From Batillaria attramentaria (taxonomy: Eukaryota; Mollusca; Gastropoda; Batillariidae): a stretch of DNA of 64,000 bases. The stretch is from contig JACVVK020000225.1 in the NCBI GenBank assembly GCA_018292915.2, forward strand, positions 362,001 to 426,000, in the 5' to 3' direction. The stretch's first letter is position 1. Each line of letters opens with the position of its first letter. This document shows positions 59,001 through 64,000 of the stretch, piece by piece. Below the pieces are notes generated by a model that was not told the origin of the DNA, did no database searches, and saw only the letters and a list, made by a program, of their open reading frames with translations. A program made the position numbers and the translations under genes.

Positions 59001-62000
59001 CAGGATTTATGTTTTCTTGTTTTTTTGTATTTTGTGGTCTGAAGATATTTCTGCTGAGCCATTGCGATACCAGGCAAAATCTGATTGGCTTAACCTTTCC
59101 TTTCGTCCAGTCAGAATGCAGGTTTTAGCCAGCGTGCATTAATTAATTTGGTTTGAGTTCTAGATTGCACTGTGTTTTGCCTCTGATCTTACTGCTTCTT
59201 AATGTTGAGGGTAAACACCACGCTCATATCGTCCCTGCCTGCCATTACCAACAGAGTTTGATTTTTGAGATGATAGATTAAACAAATATCACCAAAAAGT
59301 GAATTCTGTGTCTTCCTGTGCAAACTTATTTGTTGCTTTGTCATCAGTGGTTCCTGGACCACATGGCAGATGACGACTGGTGGCCACAGCAGATTCTCAT
59401 CAAGTGTCCCAACCAGATGGTGCGACAGGTCAGTGGCACACACAGTAAAGGGATAATAGTAATGATGCTAGGGTAAAGACTGTAGTCGAGGTTATGGTGG
59501 GAGCATTTTAACTTTGGGATGGAATTTTGAGAACAGTGCAGGAGAGGTGTCATCCTGTGCTAATCTCAAAACCCAGCTGCACCAAAATTCCACGATGACG
59601 TTGATCTTGGTTTTTTGTGGGTTTTTTTGCAGATTGAAACTGGTTTTATTAGTAGAGTTTACCATAGCCTGTGATAAAAATTAACGATATATAGTCATAC
59701 GAGAATTATTATAGTCTGGCAAATGATGTACAAAATCATAGACTGTCAAGATGACCATTTTTTTTTCTTTTTACGCTTGTGTACAGTTCTCATATCCAGT
59801 GATGATTTGGTGTTTGTACATTATGCAGATGTTCCAGCGGTTGGTGATTCATGTCATTGGCCAGCTGAGAAACGAGCATGTGGACATTTACTTGCAGCCC
59901 ATTGTGGCCGGGTGAGTTTCACTTGTTTTTTTTAAATTTTTTTTAAAAAAACTCATTGACAGTTACAGGCTCACAGAGGCTTCTGAAACCCTCCCCTTTC
60001 ATTCACTGCACAGCCAGAGTTGTTCGACTGACCACCTTTTGGTTTGCCATTTCTTTAACTTTTTCTCTTGGGTTCCTTGTGCACATGTATTCATCATCAA
60101 ATGCCGTTTGCGTTTCAGGGAGGATGGAGAGATTGGTTTCTGTAACTCTGTACTCCTAGGTTTCTTGTGTCCATGTATTCATCTTCAAATGCTGGTTTCA
60201 TTTTAGGGAGGATGGAGAGATTGACATTTCAGAGCTTGGCAACCGCTCGTGCATCACTCGCTTTGTCAAGAAGATGATCACCATTGTGAGTAACCCTGCT
60301 TTTTCACTTTTTGGAACCCCTTGGGTGATACCGTTTATCGTTTAATGACGTCTTTGATAAGAGGTATCAACAGCAGCACTGGAGAGGTTAACCCGTGCCC
60401 TGGAATCCACGTTGTAGTCCCTACTAGTTATGAATTGAGTACGTGATTTTGAGATGCCAGTTTCATTTGGCCATTCTCTGTGGACAGATCGAGCATGGTG
60501 TGCGACCACACAGCAAGTACCTGACGGAGTACTTTGCCTTCCTGCTGGAGTTTGCCAAGATCGGGGAAGAGGAGTGCATGTTCCTGATCAACATCAACGC
60601 CATCGCCACCATGGTCTCCTTCTACATGGGCCAGAAAGCACAGGAGAACTACGTGAGTAATGTCAGAAAGGCAGCATTGTCGTTGTGGTGTTGCAAGAGG
60701 TGCTTGATGTGGATTTTAAGGAAAGAAAGGCGGCATTGGAAGGTGCCTGTCGTGGTGTTGCAAGAAGTGCTTGATGTGGATTTTAAGGAAAGAAAGGCGG
60801 CATTGGAAGGTGCCTGTCGTGGTGTTGCAAGAAGTGCTTGATGTGGATTTTAAGGAAAGAAAGGCGGCATTGGAAGGTGCCTGTCGTGGTGTTGCAAGAA
60901 GTGCTTGATGTGGATTTTAAGGAAAGAAAGGCGGCATTGGAAGGTGCCTGTCGTGGTGTTGCAAGAAGTGCTTGATGTGGATTTTAAGGAAAGAAAAGCG
61001 GCATTGGAAGGTGCCTGTCGTGGTGTTGCAAGAAGTGCTTGATGTGGATTTTAAGGAAAGAAAGTCGGCATTACCTTAGAGTTGGGGAAAGGAGACTGCC
61101 ATTTTGGAGGGGATGAAAGAAAGGGGGTTAGAGTTTAGCTAAAGAGAGGGGAAATTACCGCAACACATACAGTGTTGGTGACTTTCAGCGAGTCAAGTGA
61201 AGTAACATCTTTCTTCTTCTTTTTTTTGGGGGGGGGGGGGGGGGTATGAATTTGATATTTTTTTTGCTGATTAAAGCTCTTGCTCTTGACATATTCATTA
61301 GAAATAGATCTTCCTGCCTCAGTTTTTAGTTTCATTGGTTTTTTTTCGGTGTGTGATAACCACTAGGTGGAGATCTTGTCCGACGAAGAAGAGGAGGAAG
61401 AAGTGTTGTCGCTTGCGGAGGAGGCCTATCGACCCACATCCCTGGAGAAGATGATCGCCCTCACTGCCCTGCTGGTGGAGAAGTCACGGGCCAGCGAGAA
61501 ACAGCTGCACCTGAGCCAGCGAGACTACAACGCTATCATTGGAGGAAAAGTGAGTGAACATTACGGCATTGGATGGCTGTGGCTGATGTTATGTTGCACA
61601 TTTATTGATTGTGATGCATTAATATAAACATTTTTTCTTGCATTCTTATTTTGTCCATGAAATCTGTCAAGGTCTTCAACTGTTTAAAGCAGTGCTCTAA
61701 TAAGGTTGCCATTTTCAAAGCCCTTGGTCTTATGTCTGTTATTAAAACTACTGTGTAAGATGGTCACCGGTCTAAGAAGGTCACTTTTCTTTGTCACTTC
61801 AGCCATTTTAATTTTAACTTCGCAGTTTTATTGTGGTCACATTCAGAGTTTCCATGATTTTCTCAGATAGAATTAAAACAGAAACCTGTGTACAGCTGTA
61901 CACTACATTCAGGCAATGGTAATTGAAATACTGTATTCTGCCATGTGGAATTGAGTTTGGAGGTAGGTGTCCACATATTTTGCCTGTGTGTCCGCAGGGC

Positions 62001-63738
62001 TTCCCATTCCTTGTGAACCAGATCAGAGACAACATCAACATCAGACAGACGTGCAATCTCATCTTCAGTCTCACTCGATGGAATGATGATCTGGCCATGG
62101 CGGTAAGTGTTCGTGTTCCATAACTTGTCAGACACCTATGTTACTGTTTGTCACATCTTTGTGTATCACTGTTTTTTTCTGATAACATGACGGAAAGAGA
62201 AAAAAGAAGATGAATCGGCAGAAAACATTTTATGATATGCCTGTTTAGAATTCATTGTATGATTTTGTCTCATTTATTTGCAGATTGTGAACATGGTGTT
62301 TGCTGCAATCAGGAAACTGAGCCCTGAGGTAAGTTTCAGCTCTGAACTGTCCACAGACTTAAATTATTTTTGTCTCCTCGAGGGAAAACCACTTTTGCTT
62401 TTTGTTGTTTTATGTGAAGGAAAGAAAAAAAAAGAGAGAGAGAGACTGTGTATAAATTATACTTTTGCTGATGTGCCATGTTGATGTGACTTGCGATCAT
62501 CACTTATGGATACACATCCCATTAGTGTAATTTAGAGCTCATGCTTGCAAAATCAACACAGTAACGTGGAACTTAACAACACGTGTACGTATTGCACATG
62601 CATGGGAAGTTTGTTTACGGACTTTACACCCAACTCACGGTGTCATCTGCTGACTCACTTTGTGTAGGCCTTGTTGCAGCATTCTCAGCCGTTCTTCAAG
62701 CTGCTGTCCATGCTTGTTGAGTTCGTGGGTGGACCGCCAGGCATGCCTCCGTACACGCACTTCGTGCTTCAGCGATTATGGGAGGTCAGTATATTCTGAA
62801 AAAAAAATGTGGGCCCTCCAATTTTCAGAGAACGCTACACTTTCCTTGAACATTGTCAAAAGAAAAAGTGTACCTGACTCCGAGACCCAACCAAATGCCA
62901 GTTTTGTTTCCATCTGTCTATCACTGTTAAGCCTCCACCCTTGAGTGACAAGTGAACCATGATGGGAAAAAAAAACCCAGCATACTTTTTGTGCTTATAG
63001 GCTTTCTCCTGCAGATATACTAGATGACGTGATACTATAGGAGATTCCCACTATACCCTCACGACTTCAGTCAGAAGCATCAGTGTACTTGGCAACAAGA
63101 GGGATAACCCTCTATTGACTCTTTTGGCCCAGTGAGTTAGCCTGGCACGCGACTCCCAAGTCACCTGACCCAACCCCCAATCACCAGTTTCCCACCTGGC
63201 TTGCCTACCGGCAAGACGTACCCCCACGCTGCTCTGCAAGTGAGCTTGCACAATGTTCACCCTTTGCCTCTGGACAGGCTTAAGTGAACAGAGATATCTT
63301 ACAGTTTTTCGGCAAATGGACTATCTGTGCTAGTATACTGTGCCTCAGTGCTGGCAGCTATCAACGTTCTGTTAACTGTTCAGACAATCGTTTGGGGGGA
63401 TTAGATTTCCTGCTGTCGGTCTTTGGGGCCATTTTAAACTTCTGGCTGAAAAACAACGATAAACCAACAACCTAAAAACTTCAAGTTAGCGTCTTGTTAA
63501 GATTTACGACTACTTAGATTCAGAAGCTATTTGAGTGATTCTCCTGGTTAGAGTTGAGATGGTTGTACATAATTTTTATATGATGTACAGCTGACCAAGA
63601 TAGCGCCCCATCCGTGTCTGGAATGGCTGACGACTCAAGTCACGAGGAACAAGCTGGCGGCTGCCTGGACTCTGGAGCAGATGGGTGGCTGGGTTGAACA
63701 TTACCTCATCGCTCACAACAACGTCCGAGTCCGCAACG
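15808..63738 (+). CDS. USP34: USP34 orthologue, ubiquitin-specific protease, 63 exons, C-terminus beyond window
   Basis: I resolve 63 consecutive coding exons with consistent phase (8,506 bases, about 2,835 residues), listed in the seven block entries that follow. Vertebrate USP34 is about 3,500 residues, so roughly the last fifth lies outside. It is a giant cysteine deubiquitinase: a long helical armadillo-like scaffold surrounds a single USP domain. Recognition rests on the N-terminus (MCDLCADVLVLLEN), KSEKNMADF, HIDCIWAASQLKHC and the catalytic motifs. In vertebrates it removes ubiquitin from axin and other substrates and affects Wnt and DNA-damage signalling; that role is family knowledge, not visible here. 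One small vertebrate-like exon between exons 3 and 4 may have been missed or lost, since the protein is shorter there while the phase still closes. Confidence 0.95.
15851..18717. other. USP34 intron 1
   Basis: Apart from the MITE at 17762 this looks like unique intronic sequence. 17150-17260 contains several GACGCACA/CGCGT motifs also seen inside the element at 41311, so it may be a decayed relative. No additional exon was recognised. Confidence 0.6.
17762..17983. mobile_element. 222-bp MITE with 16-bp inverted ends and CCAAAA duplication
   Basis: The left end CAGCGATCGTCAAATG is mirrored by CATTTGAAGATCGCTG at the right (one mismatch). CCAAAA flanks both sides (17756-17761 and 17984-17989). 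The inside repeats GGGCTACCG and GGTAGC. A long minus-strand frame across it carries no recognisable domain. Confidence 0.78.
19257..20950. mobile_element. 1.7-kb element with 12-bp inverted ends and ~303-bp internal tandem repeats
   Basis: Starts TGGCTCCCTTGTG (19257) and ends CACAAGGGAGCCA (20950), perfect inverted ends. Inside, a ~303-bp unit repeats about five times (marker CCTTAACATTGGCATTTTCT at about 19350, 19653, 19956, 20258, 20560), decaying rightward. Each unit has an internal two-fold repeat (CATTGGCATTTTCTxxGAATC). No transposase frame is present, so it is non-autonomous. A left-end copy lies at 50515-50730. Confidence 0.8.
23187..23550. mobile_element. 364-bp foldback MITE, exact 8-bp duplication (hAT-like)
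   Basis: Long imperfect palindrome: 23290-23342 pairs with 23362-23417, and the outer ends (GGGTCCGAGTCG / CGACGACCCCC) also pair. The motif GTCCTACGTGTCGATAG repeats in both arms. GTTATGTT flanks at 23179-23186 and 23551-23558 without mismatch. An 8-bp duplication is characteristic of hAT transposons; no transposase is encoded. Confidence 0.85.
23974..24138. repeat. Two-copy tandem duplication, ~82 bp
   Basis: GTGTTTAACTTGGGAGAG ... ATCACACCCTCTTGAACT occurs twice in a row, differing mainly in the length of the T run. Confidence 0.95.
25397..25502. repeat. (C)n(CA)n microsatellite
   Basis: About 35 C residues, then about 30 CA copies, 85 bases before USP34 exon 4. Pro/His-Thr frames here are artefacts. 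Confidence 0.95.
25588..29877 (+). CDS. USP34: USP34 exons 4-9: N-terminal helical region (residues ~180-435)
   Basis: Exons 25588-25737, 26574-26641, 27075-27267, 27574-27632, 28040-28118 and 29659-29877. Conserved blocks are YLLRNVCFLC, ATPETLSFNFAHILIT, YIIPLRSAVIRYMCKLSD, DLMWAAVKEPLDTHF, VEHIFGPNLHVEIIKQSQ and HIDCIWAASQLKHCSKQ. These are typical amphipathic helices of the USP34/USP24/USP9X scaffold. Exon 9 ends at TCG|GTCAGT and joins exon 10 in phase 0 (HTES-TLYLAS). Confidence 0.93.
25861..26057. mobile_element. 197-bp MITE with perfect 16-bp inverted ends
   Basis: GCAGGGTTGCACATTT at 25861-25876 is the exact reverse complement of 26042-26057. ATTA flanks both sides. The interior repeats GGACA..TGTCCTAT motifs. 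It lies in USP34 intron 4. Confidence 0.82.
26263..26367. repeat. Perfect 24-bp inverted repeat
   Basis: 26263-26286 (AGGAGCCACTTCAAGCCACT...) pairs without mismatch with 26344-26367 across a 57-base loop. It lies in USP34 intron 4. It may be the core of a small transposon or a transcribed hairpin. Confidence 0.85.
27455..27513. repeat. Perfect 21-bp hairpin in USP34 intron 6
   Basis: AGCATCAGTCACACTCACAGT at 27455-27475 is exactly mirrored at 27493-27513 with a 17-base loop. The whole 59-nt structure lies in a 306-base intron. Confidence 0.85.
28490..29600 (+). mobile_element. 5'-truncated non-LTR retrotransposon (LINE) fragment
   Basis: 28490-29227 is an open frame of 245 residues plus stop that resembles the C-terminal end of LINE reverse transcriptases: WCTQNHMIISVPKTKSM, HRLLGVTVDDQLKWEPHLEK, then SLSWNQLPAYLKC. 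The polymerase catalytic motif is upstream and lost by truncation. The 3' end carries AATAAA (29571) and a (TCAG)n tail. TC microsatellite flanks both ends (28471-28489 and 29600-29610), as if it inserted into a TC run. It lies in USP34 intron 8. The frame is unbroken, suggesting recent insertion. Confidence 0.85.
30241..30266. repeat. (C)n homopolymer
   Basis: 26 C residues in USP34 intron 9; a length-unstable tract. Confidence 0.95.
30404..30464. repeat. (CA)n microsatellite
   Basis: About 30 CA copies in USP34 intron 9. Confidence 0.95.
30639..37491 (+). CDS. USP34: USP34 exons 10-17: acidic low-complexity linker (residues ~436-963)
   Basis: Exons 30639-30789, 31982-32085, 32866-33045, 34306-34626, 35053-35229, 35632-35892, 36605-36768 and 37265-37491. 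After TLYLASALTKCVWN the protein becomes disordered: Ser/Asp/Glu runs (SSDDEEDEDEETDEEA), a His-rich patch (AHHHHQGHHHELHEDS) and Gln-rich stretches. A His run also occurs in the vertebrate linker. KSEKNMADFEGEEALSEEEL at the end of the block is the clear conserved anchor. Linker exons have lower certainty individually, but all phases fit. The acceptor of exon 15 is an NAGNAG type (TAGCAG at 35629-35634), so one Gln may be optional. Confidence 0.85.
30911..31060 (+). mobile_element. Diverged tRNA-derived SINE, family 1
   Basis: B-box region GAGTTCAAATCCCAGC, then GTGCTGGCTTTTTC, CTTTGATA and GTGGAAAGGACTTCAACTCC follow the family body in order. The A box is not recognisable. Confidence 0.75.
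31287..31625. mobile_element. Possible MITE with AAAAGTCATGGAA motifs
   Basis: The ends GGGTCTGTACAGATCATGG and its imperfect inverse near 31600-31625 pair loosely. GTCATGGAA recurs inside. Boundaries and target duplication are not clear. Confidence 0.45.
31733..31925 (+). mobile_element. Dispersed element (copy A) flanked by ~42-bp direct repeats
   Basis: Related to 52014-52240 and 63013-63260: GATGACATGxTACT, TCACTGACTTCGT, GGTGTACCCCTGTGAGCTA, GTCACGTGTGATC, ACTCACCCCATACACCCAC. The flanks 31689-31730 and 31934-31975 (xATATGTGTGxATT, GCATGTGGCTTT) are diverged direct repeats. The right flank supplies the acceptor region of USP34 exon 11. Confidence 0.7.
35632..35634 (+). other. NAGNAG tandem splice acceptor, USP34 exon 15
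   Basis: CTTCTAGCAG|CTG offers two acceptors three bases apart. Both keep the frame; they differ by one Gln. Confidence 0.7.
36012..36362. repeat. 84-bp minisatellite, four copies
   Basis: Unit marker AATACGCTGCTTTCAAACTG occurs at 36051, 36136, 36220 and 36304. Copies are nearly identical except for A- and T-run lengths. It lies in USP34 intron 15. Confidence 0.95.
36527..36570. repeat. (CT)n(CG)n microsatellite
   Basis: CT run then CGCGCG, about 35 bases before the acceptor of USP34 exon 16. Confidence 0.9.
37871..46203 (+). CDS. USP34: USP34 exons 18-33: central helical scaffold (residues ~964-1721)
   Basis: Exons 37871-38007, 38324-38448, 38695-38784, 39226-39324, 39530-39612, 39750-39904, 40299-40415, 40812-40997, 42023-42226, 42715-42978, 43443-43631, 44119-44247, 44762-44905, 45034-45123, 45325-45411 and 46030-46203. 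Conserved blocks include DDVCKKGNTLLWDLVQD, VVMSLRLLPKLFNSFQNY, VQVRLTFLTCVFSSMGSPD, RGLVLLKNHLEMFRRRYAFH, LSRSVWELLMMLPTS and WNQECLAYLLRLITQF. Exon 27 carries a Gln-rich insert (QKQQQQQRQQ). Exon 26 is preceded by duplicated copies of its own acceptor region. Confidence 0.93.
38031..38215 (-). mobile_element. 3' half of SINE family 3 (reverse)
   Basis: Reverse complement of 38031-38215 matches 55100-55290: AAATTTAAATAGCTGAGCTG, ACCCTTTGCACCAC, AGTTCGTGGCGCTTTGAGCC, then GGGTTAAGCGCCTATATAA and an (ATT)n tail. The tRNA-like head is missing. Confidence 0.8.
38817..39030 (+). repeat. Dispersed repeat, partner of 13765-14010
   Basis: Same ordered motifs as the copy at 13765, with a short internal deletion. 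It lies in USP34 intron 20. Confidence 0.8.
41311..41633. mobile_element. 323-bp MITE, 11-bp inverted ends, ACTAAG duplication
   Basis: CAGGGCTTGTG at 41311-41321 is mirrored by CACAAGCCCTG at 41623-41633. ACTAAG flanks at 41305-41310 and 41634-41639. The interior repeats GACGCACAG. It lies in USP34 intron 25. Confidence 0.82.
41742..41912 (-). mobile_element. tRNA-derived SINE, family 1 (reverse), inside a local duplication
   Basis: Reverse-oriented copy with B box GAGTCTGAATCCCGGC and A box TAGCCGAGTGGTAGGGC. It sits between diverged duplicates of the segment preceding USP34 exon 26. Confidence 0.85.
42539..42583. repeat. Poly-G tract
   Basis: Two G runs (about 18 and 20) split by TTGGT; a potential G-quadruplex on the plus strand in USP34 intron 26. 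Confidence 0.9.
44392..44625 (-). mobile_element. tRNA-derived SINE, family 2 (reverse)
   Basis: On the minus strand the head reads GTCACCGCAGTGTAGTGATT, then GGGTTTGAATCCCAGCC (B box). The body has CCTACCTAGG, GGCTGTTGCCACACAGCC and ACTTCACGGGTG. The body is shared with 5370-5490. It lies in USP34 intron 29. Confidence 0.8.
45513..45686 (+). mobile_element. tRNA-derived SINE, family 1, with 8-bp target duplication
   Basis: The best-preserved copy: A box TGGCCGAATGGTAGAGC, B box GAGTTCGAATCCCGGC, GTTAAACTCC tail with ACCC repeats. TTCCATTA flanks exactly at 45505-45512 and 45687-45694. It lies in USP34 intron 32. Confidence 0.93.
46204..48050. repeat. 231-bp satellite-like array, eight copies
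   Basis: The marker CTGTTCATTACCCTAGCG recurs at 46331, 46562, 46793, 47024, 47255, 47486, 47717 and 47948, a constant period of 231. Inner copies are almost identical; the first and last are more diverged. The first copy begins at the donor of USP34 exon 33 and the array fills most of intron 33. The unit is a multiple of three bases, so the same minus-strand frame appears in each copy. Confidence 0.97.
48051..48770. other. USP34 intron 33, distal part
   Basis: Unique-looking sequence after the 231-bp array. No exon was recognised. 48350-48380 has a short ACACAC-rich stretch. The pyrimidine tract and AG before exon 34 are strong. Confidence 0.6.
48771..51910 (+). CDS. USP34: USP34 exons 34-40: pre-catalytic scaffold (residues ~1722-2012)
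   Basis: Exons 48771-48847, 49246-49289, 49716-49840, 50212-50370, 50839-50946, 51254-51430 and 51727-51910. The block runs STLNVLNVEAVLKILMQIL, WGRAEGVVRCALSLLVSLAY, YVRKEACMGLYRLCLG, CRDYFWLVCHLVEALG, EEDDGLCGLLNLCTAILKHN and GYDLLVELAKGSTENYYLLH, in the order expected for USP34. Exon 34 and the 44-base exon 35 are the least conserved of the block; exact phase closure supports them. Confidence 0.88.
50515..50730. mobile_element. Left-end fragment of the 19257-20950 element
   Basis: Begins TGGCTCCCTTGTGTAAC, includes CTAACCCTCCGTCGTC-like sequence and a TG run, then the first ~110 bases of the internal unit, stopping at GAATGACCTT. The right inverted end is missing. It lies in USP34 intron 37. 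Confidence 0.85.
52014..52240 (+). mobile_element. Dispersed element (copy B) with ~37-bp target duplication
   Basis: Same family as 31733 and 63013. AGTGGGGAGTTTCTGTCAGC and the following AGAATTATCATTTC occur at about 51978-52012 and again at about 52245-52278, exactly. No coding frame or tRNA-like head was recognised. It lies in USP34 intron 40. Confidence 0.8.
52375..52438. repeat. (TG)n microsatellite
   Basis: About 31 TG copies in USP34 intron 40. Confidence 0.95.
52569..57263 (+). CDS. USP34: USP34 exons 41-51: complete USP catalytic domain (residues ~2013-2413)
   Basis: Exons 52569-52732, 52870-52935, 53277-53423, 53755-53811, 54206-54283, 54566-54660, 55333-55502, 56249-56420, 56577-56655, 56808-56861 and 57144-57263. 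The Cys box is GLTNLGATCYMATCMQHLYM, with the nucleophile Cys2044 at 52661-52663. The His box is GVTVHTGTADGGHYYSFIRD, with His2310 at 56362-56364. WFLFNDAEVKPF in exon 49 supplies the third-position Asn/Asp. GEQKDMTEFFTDLITKMEEM and KVNTHFSFPLRLDM are also intact. One CxxC (Cys2203, Cys2206) of the usual zinc ribbon is present, but no second pair is visible. All catalytic residues are present, so the enzyme should be active. Confidence 0.96.
52946..53010. repeat. (TG)n(CG)n microsatellite at a splice donor
   Basis: Starts about ten bases after the donor of USP34 exon 42 (CAG|GTGAGTGATG). Confidence 0.95.
53505..53625. repeat. 18-bp minisatellite (CTCACTCCCTCATCCTCT)n
   Basis: About six near-identical copies in USP34 intron 43. 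The period is divisible by three, which produces a spurious repetitive frame on the minus strand. Confidence 0.95.
54894..55290 (+). mobile_element. tRNA-derived SINE, family 3, full length
   Basis: The head GGTCGGTGGTCTAGTGGTTA and GAGAGTTTGAGTCCCACTC gives A and B boxes. The body includes GGCACCGTTCACTCGGGCCG, CTCCGGCTTCCTCC and AAATTTAAATAGCTGAGCTG, ending GCGCCTATACAATACTC plus (ATT)n. The 3' half recurs in reverse at 38031. It lies in USP34 intron 46, ending about 40 bases before exon 47. Confidence 0.85.
55503..56248. other. USP34 intron 47
   Basis: 55560-55660 ends in AACAAAGAAGAAGAAGAATA and may be the tail of a retroposon. The 80-residue frame at 55733-55975 has no recognisable domain, no close upstream exon and no splice support, so I do not call it a gene. 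Confidence 0.5.
57550..63738 (+). CDS. USP34: USP34 exons 52-63: post-catalytic helical region, continues beyond window
   Basis: Exons 57550-57614, 57839-57968, 58632-58697, 59348-59428, 59829-59911, 60207-60285, 60488-60652, 61367-61549, 61998-62102, 62284-62328, 62668-62784 and 63591-63738. Conserved blocks are WIWQDNMQFLQDKNLFEHSY, WIELLTKQFNSCHAACEWFL, ADDDWWPQQILIKCPNQ, GVRPHSKYLTEYFAFLLEFA, EKMIALTALLVEKSR, IRDNINIRQTCNLIFSLTR and CLEWLTTQVTRNKLA. Exon 59 opens with an acidic run (SDEEEEEEVLSLAEE). The last exon ends in phase 1 (ACG|GTGAGT), so coding continues to the right of the window. Confidence 0.94.
60119..60207 (+). other. Duplicated splice acceptor before USP34 exon 57
   Basis: An 88-bp tandem duplication copies the end of the intron plus the first ~16 exon bases (GGAGGATGGAGAGATT at 60119 and 60207). 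The downstream acceptor is the real one; the upstream one reads through to TAG at the second acceptor. Confidence 0.85.
60670..61076. repeat. 67-bp minisatellite, six copies
   Basis: TTGCAAGA(A/G)G recurs at 60691, 60758, 60825, 60892, 60959 and 61026. Copies differ at very few bases. It begins about 20 bases after the donor of USP34 exon 58. The period is not a multiple of three, so the frame running on from exon 58 is not coding. Confidence 0.96.
63013..63260 (+). mobile_element. Dispersed element (copy C)
   Basis: Shares GATGACGTGATACTATAGGAG and CCCTCACGACTTC with copy B at 52014, then diverges. The order of later motifs (GTGAGxTA, GTCACxTG) is kept. No clear flanking duplication. It lies in USP34 intron 62. 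Confidence 0.6.
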
Positions 63739-63777
63739 GTGAGTTTAAACATGTATTCTGTGCTTTATCATCACTTG

Positions 63778-64000
63778 CGTCAGCTGCACTCTCTACTTAT
63801 CAGCCCTCCTGCAGACTGCGGTCCTCTGATGAAAAACTTCTCAAAGTTCCTCTGCGGAATATGAAAACTATCAGTGAACGCGCGTTCAGCTACCTCACCC
63901 CGACAATCTGGAACTCGCTGCCTTCTGCCCTCCGTGATGTCCCCACACTGTCAGCCTTAAAATCACAGCTCAAAACATACCTATTCCGTCAGGCCTTCCC
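63778..64000 (+). mobile_element. LINE reverse-transcriptase C-terminal fragment, cut by window edge
   Basis: One frame reads ...RLRSSDEKLLKVPLRNMKT, RAFSYLTPTIWNSLPSALRD and LSALKSQLKTYLFRQAF. This is the typical C-terminal end of a non-LTR retrotransposon polyprotein and differs from the copy at 28490. It begins about 40 bases after the donor of USP34 exon 63 and continues past the window. Confidence 0.8.

Noticed and set aside
60443..60841. Extended frame running from USP34 exon 58 into the 67-bp repeats
   Set aside because: The exon ends at the good donor at 60652 and joins exon 59 in phase 0. The repeat period is not divisible by three.

Overview
The window is animal nuclear DNA: two intron-rich protein genes, dense dinucleotide and pentanucleotide microsatellites, tRNA-derived SINEs, small inverted-repeat transposons and LINE fragments. 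There is no sign of bacterial operons, viral genomes or organelle DNA. The repeat style and protein divergence suggest a lophotrochozoan, most likely a marine (probably gastropod) mollusc. That placement is inference; the sequence alone does not fix the species.

The two genes lie head to head. On the minus strand, positions 12124 down to 2980 encode a complete 11-exon leucine-rich-repeat protein of the LRRC74 family. The exon phases close exactly: 1,674 coding bases, 557 residues. On the plus strand, position 15808 to the right edge encodes the orthologue of the giant deubiquitinase USP34. I resolve 63 consecutive coding exons, 8,506 coding bases and about 2,835 residues, all with matching phase. 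They include the complete catalytic domain (Cys2044, His2310 in my numbering). The last exons lie beyond the window. A 3.7 kb intergenic region between the two start codons holds three SINE copies, a dispersed repeat, a perfect hairpin and a YY1-type promoter site just upstream of USP34.

Layout: 1-2979, intergenic sequence downstream of LRRC74 with microsatellites and a SINE. 2980-12124, the LRRC74-like gene; its introns hold a 405-bp TTAA-bounded inverted-repeat element, a 44-bp minisatellite and SINEs. 12125-15807, the shared upstream region. 15808-37491, N-terminal part of USP34: helical region, then an acidic Ser/Asp/Glu/His-rich linker. Its introns contain a 1.7-kb repeat rich in nuclear-receptor half-sites, several MITEs, perfect hairpins and a LINE inserted into a TC microsatellite. 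37871-51910, helical scaffold, with an eight-copy 231-bp satellite-like array at 46204-48050. 52569-57263, catalytic domain. 57550-63738, post-catalytic helical region. 63778-64000, start of a second LINE fragment.

The two proteins have no evident shared pathway. USP34 is a ubiquitin-removing enzyme linked in vertebrates to Wnt/axin and DNA-damage signalling; LRRC74 proteins are poorly characterised. I found no new multi-gene system. The most unusual material is the structured non-coding DNA: hairpins, MITEs with clean target duplications, arrays beside splice donors, duplicated splice acceptors and a repeat loaded with TCAAGGTCA.
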